Position numbers and translations under genes: made by a program. The notes below the pieces were generated by a model. That model was given only the letters and a program-made list of their open reading frames with translations, searched no databases and was not told where the DNA came from. A stretch of 10,733 bases of DNA, taken from NCBI GenBank assembly GCA_910586745.1, contig CAJUJZ010000078.1, forward strand, positions 1 to 10,733, read 5' to 3'. Positions 1 through 5,715 of this stretch are shown in pieces; position 1 is the stretch's first letter; each line of letters starts with the position of its first letter. The DNA comes from an uncultured Mucispirillum sp. (lineage in GTDB: Bacteria; Chrysiogenota; Deferribacteres; Deferribacterales; Mucispirillaceae).

Positions 1-706
1 GAGCATTATTATATGAGCTTTCTTTATTACCAAGAGCAAAATATGCATTTGCAAGGTTATAATGAACAATAAAGTTTCTATTTGGAAGTGATTCTAATAA
101 ATCAATACCGTCTTGATATTCACCTATGCTTATTAATAGATTAGCATAGTTTTCTAAAACCATCGGGGAAGATGCATCTTTTTCTAATGCTTTTTTATAG
201 TAATACATAGCTTTTGCAGTATCATTTACACTTAAAAATACATTTGCAATACCGCTGTATGCATCAGCAGAATGGTTAGCACTATCTATATATTTTTCCA
301 CATATTTTTCAGCTTCTTTGGCTTTTTCTCCACCCTGCTCTGCTAAAACTGCAATTAAATTCATCATAGCTTCAGGAAAATCAGGATCAGCATTAACTGC
401 TTCCCTGAAATTTAATTCAGCCATAGGTGTATTATTTAATAAATAGTAGCTTACCCCAATATTATAAAATGCAGTTGCTTTATTTTCTTTTGAAGCCTTT
501 TCATATAATTTAATAGCTTCATTAAAATCACCTGCTGAAAATTTTTCATTTCCTTCTAAAATATCAGTATTTCCTGACTGAGCAACAGAGTTAATATTTA
601 AATTAGCAGTAGCATTATCCTGCACAATTGTTCTTTTCTCACTGCAGCTGGAAGCAAAAATTATTATAATAAACAGTAAAAGAAATACTCTAAATTTTAA
701 AGCCAA
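1..706 (-). CDS. TPR-repeat lipoprotein, N-terminal part (runs off the window)
   Basis: An open reading frame of 235 codons continues past the left edge. I place the start at a TTG (704-706) because AGGAG lies six bases upstream (713-717) and the protein then opens with a signal: Lys4 and Arg6, a hydrophobic stretch (residues 7-19) and ASSC with Cys21, a plausible lipoprotein cleavage site. The -3 residue is Ala rather than the preferred Leu. From about residue 45 there are five to six tetratricopeptide units, for example around FYNIGVSYYLLNN (80-92) and HYNLANAYFALGN (215-227). TPR proteins act as docking scaffolds, so this is probably an inner- or outer-membrane-anchored periplasmic adaptor. 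The partner is unknown and the neighbours do not indicate one. The TTG start is unusual but well supported; the function beyond TPR is not assigned. Confidence 0.8.
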   Translation of the reverse strand, partial: MALKFRVFLLLFIIIIFASSCSEKRTIVQDNATANLNINSVAQSGNTDILEGNEKFSAGDFNEAIKLYEKASKENKATAFYNIGVSYYLLNNTPMAELNFREAVNADPDFPEAMMNLIAVLAEQGGEKAKEAEKYVEKYIDSANHSADAYSGIANVFLSVNDTAKAMYYYKKALEKDASSPMVLENYANLLISIGEYQDGIDLLESLPNRNFIVHYNLANAYFALGNKESSYNNA

Positions 707-740
707 AATAAGCTCCTAAATATTTAATATCTTTATGCTG

Positions 741-798
741 AAAATAAAAAAGCATACTTTATTATGACTATATTTTCGTCATAAATCAAGTATGCTTT
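741..798 (-). terminator. Intrinsic terminator after the zinc-ribbon gene
   Basis: An 11-bp perfect outer stem (749-759 with 788-798, AAAGCATACTT) is followed, across a small internal loop, by a 7-bp inner stem (762-768 with 778-784) and a 9-base loop. Read on the minus strand the hairpin ends in a T-rich tract (741-751). It lies about 30 bases beyond the zinc-ribbon stop codon and separates that gene from the TPR lipoprotein gene. Confidence 0.8.
761..789 (-). promoter_or_regulatory. Candidate sigma70 promoter for the TPR lipoprotein gene
   Basis: On the minus strand, TTGATT (784-789) is followed after exactly 17 bases by CATAAT (761-766). The predicted start near 754 leaves an untranslated leader of about 48 bases before the TTG start at 706. 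The elements lie inside the terminator hairpin of the upstream gene. In AT-rich DNA such matches arise by chance, so support is modest. Confidence 0.35.
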
Positions 799-829
799 AT
801 AAAAAAATTAAATTTATTTAAAATACAGT

Positions 830-1561
830 CTATTTTTTTGCATCATCAGCTGGTTTTGGCGGTATATAATAAAGTATTCTTTGGCAGTGAGGGCAAGTAT
901 GCACCTCTAAATCTTTTTTAACTTCAACATAAAGCTGTGGTGGAATATGCATATAGCAGCCGTTACACACTTCATCTTTTACTGATGCTATACCGATATT
1001 ATGACGGTGAGCTCTTACTCTGTCATATTTCATAAGTGTGCTTTTTTTGATTTTAGAAGCCTGTTCTTCTCTTTGCTGCATAAGCTGGGTAAGTTCATCA
1101 TGCATTTCTTTATCTTCATCTGCTTTTGATGTACTTACTTCTTCAAGCTCTTTTTCTAAGCTTTCTTTTAATTCTACCATCTTGCTAAGCTCTGATTCAT
1201 ATTTAAAATCAAGATTCATCATTTCTTTAAGTTTAGTTTCATCTTCTGCTACTGATTTTTTAAGAGTATCAAGTTCGCGGATAACAGATTCATATTCTTT
1301 TGTGTTTTGAACAGAAGAAAGTTTAGTTTGAGAATTTAAAAGATTATTTTTTTTCTCATTTAGGTCTACTTCTAAAGCAAGATATGTTTTTTTGTTTTCA
1401 TCAAGTGCTGCTTTAATACTGTCATAACCTGTTATAGCTTTTTCGTATTTTTCCTGCACTGCTTTAATCTGTGATGGAGTATTTTTTATAACTCCTTCAA
1501 TAGATGCGATTTTAGAATCAATTTTTTGAATTTCAATAAGCTGCTCTAATATTTCTTGCAT
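830..1561 (-). CDS. Coiled-coil C4-type zinc-ribbon protein (COG1579/DUF164 family)
   Basis: This 243-residue protein has a long charged coiled coil (about residues 1-180) and a C-terminal zinc ribbon with two CxxC knuckles, C199/C202 and C223/C226. The family signature NTKEYESVIREL is at 87-98. Length and layout match COG1579. From memory, the Helicobacter pylori member HP0958 (FlgZ) binds the sigma54 factor RpoN and flagellin mRNA; whether this protein does so is unknown. A cytoplasmic nucleic-acid or protein adaptor role is the safest statement. The start ATG shares one base with the stop of the Nif3-family gene (TAATG), and a strong GGGGAGG ribosome site lies within the last codons of that gene, so the two are translated from one message. 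A hairpin terminator follows. Confidence 0.88.
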   Translation of the reverse strand: MQEILEQLIEIQKIDSKIASIEGVIKNTPSQIKAVQEKYEKAITGYDSIKAALDENKKTYLALEVDLNEKKNNLLNSQTKLSSVQNTKEYESVIRELDTLKKSVAEDETKLKEMMNLDFKYESELSKMVELKESLEKELEEVSTSKADEDKEMHDELTQLMQQREEQASKIKKSTLMKYDRVRAHRHNIGIASVKDEVCNGCYMHIPPQLYVEVKKDLEVHTCPHCQRILYYIPPKPADDAKK

Positions 1562-2676
1562 TAATTATTACCTCCCCAGCATATTAGTTGTTGTTCCTGT
1601 TTTAATACTTTAACTTCTATATTAAATTGTTTTTTTATGATTTCAGCTAACCTGTTCATATATATTTCTTCTGTAGCCTGATGTGTAGCATCAATTATAC
1701 ATACACCAGCTTCATAAGCATCAAGAGCATCATGATATTTTAAATCACCAGTTAAAAGAACATTTACCCCTTTATTAAGTGCATCTTTCCATAAAGAAGA
1801 CCCAGAGCCTGTGCAAACTCCAAAACGAGAAAATGGCTTAATATATTTCATATTAGTAATAATGTGTTTTATATTTAATTTATCTTGAAGTAATTTAATA
1901 AATTCCTGTAATGAATATTCTTTATCCAAAGTGGCTGTTCTGCCAAAACCATAATTGAGCTTATTATGCAACTCTATAATGTCATAAGCGGCTTCTTCAT
2001 AAGGATGAGCTTTAAGCATAGCAGAAATAACTTTATGAAGATGTTTTTTAAATACTACTGTTTCAATTTTTACTTCATCCACTATCTGTGGCTCATTTGC
2101 ACTGCCTATAAAAGGATTAGCCTTATCATTAGGAGTAAAAAGCCCTGCACCTTCTGCAATAAAGCCACAGGAAGAATAGTTGCCATATATAGAGCCTGCT
2201 CCATTTGATGTCATAGCATGAAAAACTTCATCTTTATAATCATAAGGCACAAATACAGCTACTTTATATAAAGGATGGCTGACTTCACAGCTTAAAAAAC
2301 CATTATCCATTTTTGCATTTAAAAGCTCACATATATAGTCATTTAAACCATCACATGCCATATCTAAATTTGTATGATAGCTTAATATATCAAGACCGCC
2401 TTTTATTGCTTTTATTACTTTTCTGTCAACTGTTTTATTAATATTTATGCCTTTACTTTCACGAAAAAAAATGGGGTGATGAGTAATAAGTAACTCACAC
2501 CCCTCTTTTATTGCTTTTTCAATTATATCTTCTTTAGCATCAAGACTTAAAGCTATTTTAGATATTTCTTTATCACCTGTATATACTTGTTTTCCAGAAA
2601 AATCCCATTTGGACTGGGCTGAAATATCTGTAAATGAATACTCTAAATAATTAATAATATCGCTAATTTTAATCAT
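1561..2676 (-). CDS. Nif3-like (DUF34) dinuclear metal-centre protein, long form
   Basis: This 371-residue protein has the length of the long Nif3 form (YqfO-like), in which an inserted domain sits between the two halves of the metal-binding core. Expected metal ligands are visible: H66-H67 in ITHHP, H101 and D105 in YHTNLD, and H332 and E336 in ATHQATEE. The N-terminus MIKISDIINYLE is typical. Family members form cytoplasmic hexameric toroids with two metal ions per subunit. They are often named GTP cyclohydrolase 1 type 2 homologs, but the general role is not settled. No good ribosome site is seen; an AAGG lies 14 bases upstream. The start is only about 34 bases from the tRNA terminator, so the gene may depend partly on read-through. 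It is coupled to the downstream zinc-ribbon gene by a one-base overlap. Confidence 0.9.
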   Translation of the reverse strand: MIKISDIINYLEYSFTDISAQSKWDFSGKQVYTGDKEISKIALSLDAKEDIIEKAIKEGCELLITHHPIFFRESKGININKTVDRKVIKAIKGGLDILSYHTNLDMACDGLNDYICELLNAKMDNGFLSCEVSHPLYKVAVFVPYDYKDEVFHAMTSNGAGSIYGNYSSCGFIAEGAGLFTPNDKANPFIGSANEPQIVDEVKIETVVFKKHLHKVISAMLKAHPYEEAAYDIIELHNKLNYGFGRTATLDKEYSLQEFIKLLQDKLNIKHIITNMKYIKPFSRFGVCTGSGSSLWKDALNKGVNVLLTGDLKYHDALDAYEAGVCIIDATHQATEEIYMNRLAEIIKKQFNIEVKVLKQEQQLICWGGNN

Positions 2677-2710
2677 ATAAAAACTGCTTACCTTAACTTG
2701 ACCTTATATA

Positions 2711-2744
2711 AAAAAGAAAATAAAAAGGGGAGTATACACTCCCC
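2711..2744 (-). terminator. Intrinsic terminator downstream of the tRNA
   Basis: A perfect 7-bp GC-rich stem GGGGAGT/ACTCCCC (2727-2733 with 2738-2744) has a 4-base loop. On the minus strand it runs into a T-rich tract (2711-2726). It sits six bases past the tRNA 3' end and just upstream of the Nif3-family start. Confidence 0.85.
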
Positions 2745-2749
2745 TACAA

Positions 2750-2824
2750 TGGGCCAACTAGGACTTGAACCTAGGACCTACCGGTTATGAGCCGGTGGCT
2801 CTAACCAAACTGAGCTATTGGCCC
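2750..2824 (-). tRNA. tRNA with anticodon CAT (elongator Met or Ile2)
   Basis: The minus strand folds into a full cloverleaf. The 7-bp acceptor stem is GGGCCAA/TTGGCCC, the D stem GCTC/GAGC, the anticodon stem ACCGG/CCGGT with loop CTCATAA (2785-2791), and the T stem CTAGG/CCTAG with loop TTCAAGT. The anticodon CAT occupies 2787-2789. The discriminator base is A (2750). The CCA end is not encoded (TTG follows), so CCA must be added after transcription. The first acceptor pair is a normal G-C, which argues against initiator tRNA. CAT reads AUG as elongator methionine, or AUA if C34 is modified to lysidine; the sequence alone does not decide between them. It has its own promoter and terminator. 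Confidence 0.95.
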
Positions 2825-2842
2825 GTATTCTTAACAGGAAGT

Positions 2843-2873
2843 ATTTTATTCCATATTTTAAAGAATTTGTCAA
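2843..2873 (-). promoter_or_regulatory. Promoter of the CAT tRNA
   Basis: A perfect -35 element TTGACA (2868-2873, minus strand) is followed by TAAAAT (2843-2848) at 19 bases, or AATAAA (2845-2850) at 17 bases. Predicted initiation is near 2836, about a dozen bases before the mature tRNA 5' end. The exact TTGACA in this position makes the call fairly strong. Confidence 0.65.
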
Positions 2874-2930
2874 GCACTTTTTTAAAAAAATTTTAAAAAA
2901 TATTTTTTTGCATTAAAATACAATCATCTA

Positions 2931-2959
2931 TTGTAAAAATAATTAAAAAATATTATGAT
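2931..2959 (+). promoter_or_regulatory. Promoter of the TorD-like chaperone gene
   Basis: TTGTAA (2931-2936) and TATGAT (2954-2959) are separated by exactly 17 bases, giving initiation near 2966 and a leader of about 23 bases. Because the -10 box overlaps the TTG at 2959, that TTG cannot be the start codon of a message from this promoter. This supports the ATG at 2989. Confidence 0.6.
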
Positions 2960-2988
2960 TGCTTAACTTATTCTACAAGAGGAATTAT

Positions 2989-3702
2989 ATGTCATTTAAT
3001 CAAGAATTACAAGAAGACTTAATCAATTCTTCAATTTTACGCAGTGCTTTTTTTAATTATTTCTATAGAGTATTTAATAATACTGCTGATGAAAGCTTTA
3101 TAGGTGTTTCTGAAAAATATGCTGTATACTTTAATGATTTAAAAGCTTATGTAGAAAGTGATGAGTATAATAATGCCTGCAAAATATTTGAAGAATATAT
3201 TAATGATGAAACAAATGCAGTAAATATTCATAATTTTCTCCAAAAGCTTAATATTGAATTTACATTATTATTTTTAAGCGGTATGGACAATATTCCTGCT
3301 TCTGCCTCATCTTACCTTTCTAGTGATGGTTTATTAAAAGGCGAAGAATGGGAAAAAGTTGTATCTGTTTATAAAATGAGAGATTTTCAAATGCCTGATT
3401 CTGTTAAAGCACCAGAAGATTATATCAGTGTGGAAATGCTTTATATGCAGAAATTAAGCGATTTAATTGGTAAACTGGCAGAAGATGGAGATATTAATCT
3501 GCTGAAATCTATAATAGATGACCAGATAAATTTTTCCTCAAACCATATACTTGTATGGATTGATATGTTTGCAGATGCAGTATACAGCAAATCAGTTACA
3601 CTTAATTCTAAATTATATGCTTCTGCTGCTGTAATTATGAAATATTATATTAAATATGATATAAAGCTTTTAGAAGAATTTAAAGAAGAATTAAATAAAT
3701 AA
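2989..3702 (+). CDS. TorD/DmsD-family molybdoenzyme maturation chaperone
   Basis: This 237-residue, all-helical, cytoplasmic-looking protein has no signal peptide. The family pattern is clear: IEFTLLF (89-95), P103-ASASSYL, GLLKGEEW (114-121), and the hallmark PEDYISVEMLYMQKL around 142-156, where the usual His of PxDH is Tyr145. It ends with a helix rich in small and aromatic residues (LYASAAVIMKYY). TorD/DmsD/NarJ proteins bind the Tat signal of a specific molybdoenzyme and hold it until cofactor is inserted. The natural client is the Tat-exported molybdopterin subunit starting at 5716. ATG 2989 is chosen over the in-frame TTG at 2959 because AGAGGAA sits just before it. The gene converges with the rhodanese gene across a shared terminator. 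Identification rests on motifs, since sequence identity in this family is low. Confidence 0.85.
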   Translation: MSFNQELQEDLINSSILRSAFFNYFYRVFNNTADESFIGVSEKYAVYFNDLKAYVESDEYNNACKIFEEYINDETNAVNIHNFLQKLNIEFTLLFLSGMDNIPASASSYLSSDGLLKGEEWEKVVSVYKMRDFQMPDSVKAPEDYISVEMLYMQKLSDLIGKLAEDGDINLLKSIIDDQINFSSNHILVWIDMFADAVYSKSVTLNSKLYASAAVIMKYYIKYDIKLLEEFKEELNK

Positions 3703-3751
3703 AATTAGATAAATAATAAAAATATAAAATAATCTTTAATAACTGATTATA

Positions 3752-3787
3752 AAAAAAGAGTGTCTGCGAAAACAGGCACTCTTTTTT
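3752..3787. terminator. Bidirectional intrinsic terminator between convergent genes
   Basis: A 15-bp stem with one G-T wobble (3752-3766 with 3773-3787) encloses the six-base loop CGAAAA. A-runs on the left arm and T-runs on the right arm give U-tracts in both directions. It serves the chaperone gene (ends 3702) and the rhodanese gene (ends 3810). Confidence 0.9.
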
Positions 3788-3809
3788 ATGGTATACATTA
3801 AATAATTAA

Positions 3810-5345
3810 TTACTTACCTTGATAAGCTTTATCTTCTTTATTGATTTCTTTACCATCTCCTGCATATAATGTATCTATATTAGGATTAGTTAATGGATAA
3901 AAATATATTTCATCATCTTCATAGTATGATTCTACACCTAATGTAGCAAAATCAGTATATTTTGTAACATCCCATTTTTCAATAAATGTTTTCAGGTTAT
4001 CATATTCTAATTCTGGCTCAGTTTTATTATCAGACATAACAAATTTTTCACCGTTCCAGAAAATATAGTCTGTATTTTGTTTAGTATAAGTATTAGGGTC
4101 ATCTTCGCCAGCAATCACTCTTGCATAAGCTGCATTTACTGCATCTTCAGGATAATATACAGAATATGAGCTCCATTCCTGCCAAGAGCCATCATATATA
4201 GCAGCATTTTGATAACCTAAAATTTCTCTGAATATAAACCAGTGTGGTGCAGTAGTTCTTCCTGTATAGCAGTGGAAAAGTATTCTTTTATTTGGTTTTT
4301 TATCAATATATTCTAAAAATGAAGCATTTTTAGTAGTTTTACCATTATTTTCTGTTAAACCTTTTACCATTGCCCTAATCTGTTCAGGAGTTTTAAATGT
4401 ACCTTTTCCACCAATAATTGCAAATTTACCGTCATCAGAAAGCTGAGCATCAAGATATAAAGCCCAGTGAGAAGCATAACCGCCATTTTTTACAGGTTTA
4501 TAAGCAAGCTGAGTAGCACCTTTTATTCTTCCATCAATAGCATTATTATCATATATAGTATATGTTACTACCTGACCATTTGATTTAACTGGTTTTTTAG
4601 CATCAATAGTAGAAAGAACTGCCACTTCGCCAGAAGCATCAGAATTCATTTTACCTTCTTTTGCATACGCAATTATTTCACCAAATGGTGCACGAACTGA
4701 ATCAATATAATTGCTAGGTAAATCTCTTACTGAAAATATAGACGGAATAATTTTTGAAATATCAGCTGGAGCTGCTTTATATGAAGCAGTATCAATATTA
4801 TTTCCTTTTGCATATTCACCAAAGAAATAATAGTTAGCACCATTTAACACTTTTAAAGCTTTATTAGAAAAACCCCAGTATTTTAATGCCCAGAAAGTTC
4901 TGTATATCATTTGGTTAGTTAAATCATGGCTTGTAAGAACAATTAAAGTGTTGCCATCTATGCCGTATTTAGATAAAAATTTATCTACTTTAGCACCGCT
5001 TGCAACCATAGCACCATTAGGAGCTACACCATCACTTCTTTTTTCCATTAAATATTCTTCTTGACTGAAAGAATATGCACCTTTAATAGTTGATTCTGGC
5101 ACAGTTCCATTTTGCAGTGTTACATGTAAAATCACAACTTTTCTGCCATCATCTGTTTTATAGCCGTTGTCAATATATTTTTTTAACTCTGCAGGTTCAA
5201 TTAAAGCAGAGCCAGCAGTGCTGTCTATTAAATAATAACTGTCAACAGTCTGCTTTTTGCAAGCTGCTAATACTGTTATCATTAAGATACTTAATAATGC
5301 CAGTTTCAGCAGCATAAATGATTTGGTATAAAATTTTGCTACCAT
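3810..5345 (-). CDS. Two-domain rhodanese-like sulfurtransferase lipoprotein
   Basis: This 511-residue protein starts with a basic N-terminus and a hydrophobic segment ending in VLAAC, so Cys29 is a strong lipid-attachment site and the mature protein should be anchored facing the periplasm. An N-terminal rhodanese-like domain (about 45-190) ends its core strand in VLTSHD (136-141), with Ser where the catalytic Cys is expected, and continues RTFWALKYWGF and VLNGAN; it is probably inactive. The C-terminal domain (about 215-395) has RILFHCYTGRTT with Cys359 at the active-site position, then IYDGSW. This inactive-active tandem is typical of thiosulfate or mercaptopyruvate sulfurtransferases. A further ~115 residues rich in acidic and aromatic residues (about 395-511) are not recognised. 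ATG 5343-5345 is preferred over ATG 5381 because GGAGGG precedes it closely. It is divergent from the molybdoenzyme operon, suggesting periplasmic sulfane-sulfur transfer. Confidence 0.85.
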   Translation of the reverse strand: MVAKFYTKSFMLLKLALLSILMITVLAACKKQTVDSYYLIDSTAGSALIEPAELKKYIDNGYKTDDGRKVVILHVTLQNGTVPESTIKGAYSFSQEEYLMEKRSDGVAPNGAMVASGAKVDKFLSKYGIDGNTLIVLTSHDLTNQMIYRTFWALKYWGFSNKALKVLNGANYYFFGEYAKGNNIDTASYKAAPADISKIIPSIFSVRDLPSNYIDSVRAPFGEIIAYAKEGKMNSDASGEVAVLSTIDAKKPVKSNGQVVTYTIYDNNAIDGRIKGATQLAYKPVKNGGYASHWALYLDAQLSDDGKFAIIGGKGTFKTPEQIRAMVKGLTENNGKTTKNASFLEYIDKKPNKRILFHCYTGRTTAPHWFIFREILGYQNAAIYDGSWQEWSSYSVYYPEDAVNAAYARVIAGEDDPNTYTKQNTDYIFWNGEKFVMSDNKTEPELEYDNLKTFIEKWDVTKYTDFATLGVESYYEDDEIYFYPLTNPNIDTLYAGDGKEINKEDKAYQGK

Positions 5346-5415
5346 AATCCCTCCAAAATAACTGATAAAAATACTTTGCATAGCATATACATTAAAATAA
5401 TCACCCTCAACAAAT

Positions 5416-5443
5416 ACTCTACCACCTTTTATGAAAAAATCAA
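5416..5443 (-). promoter_or_regulatory. Promoter of the rhodanese lipoprotein gene
   Basis: On the minus strand, TTGATT (5438-5443) and TAGAGT (5416-5421) are separated by 16 bases. TGG directly precedes the -10, giving an extended element. Initiation near 5409 would give a leader of about 64 bases. Confidence 0.5.
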
Positions 5444-5656
5444 GAATTATTTTTCGTTTTTTCTTTTAATTTTATAACATTATTATATTTGAATAATTTA
5501 TGTATTTTTACTAGGATTTATATTGATTTTATTTTATATTAATACTACCCTTTTACTATGATAATTACCTGCAAAAACTACAATATAATCAAAATAATTT
5601 TTAAATAATCATAAAAATAAAACACCATATATTTTTTTACTTGCAAAAAAAAATTT

Positions 5657-5667
5657 TATGGTATAAA
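5657..5667 (+). promoter_or_regulatory. Extended -10 promoter of the molybdoenzyme operon
   Basis: TGG-TATAAA (5659-5667) is an extended -10 element. Its possible -35, TTGCAA (5641-5646), is only 15 bases away, so recognition probably rests on the TG extension or on an activator. Initiation near 5674 gives a leader of about 42 bases before the GAGGAGGG ribosome site. Initiation there also excludes the upstream in-frame TTG at 5641 as a start codon. Confidence 0.45.
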
Positions 5668-5715
5668 GATAAAATTAATACATATTACCCATATTGCAAA
5701 AATGAGGAGGGAAAG

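Larger units (their letters stand above)
5346..5715. promoter_or_regulatory. Divergent control region between the rhodanese gene and the molybdoenzyme operon
   Basis: These 370 bases are very AT-rich and hold no convincing gene. Besides one candidate promoter per direction, I see a direct repeat ATAATCA (5585-5591 and 5605-5611) with a 20-base period, about two helical turns, upstream of the operon promoter. There is also a weak inverted repeat ACCATA/TATGGT (5624-5629, 5657-5662) that overlaps the -10 region. No canonical FNR box (TTGAT-N4-ATCAA) or other well-known operator was found by eye. Confidence 0.45.

Noticed and set aside
1038..1310. Ser/Leu-rich open frame on the plus strand
   Set aside because: It is antisense to the zinc-ribbon coiled coil and its composition mirrors those codons; there is no ribosome site.
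2750..2824. Initiator tRNA-fMet
   Set aside because: The first acceptor pair is a normal G-C, whereas bacterial initiators have a mismatch there.
5346..5381. Upstream start (ATG 5381) for the rhodanese lipoprotein
   Set aside because: GGAGGG sits just before ATG 5345, which also gives a normal lipoprotein signal length.
5446..5640. FNR-type operator or additional promoters in the AT-rich divergent region
   Set aside because: Only half-sites and isolated -10-like hexamers were seen, as expected by chance at this base composition.
5641..5715. N-terminal extension of the molybdoenzyme from TTG 5641
   Set aside because: It would bury the Tat motif 30 residues in, overlaps the likely promoter, and ignores the strong AGGAGGG before ATG 5716.
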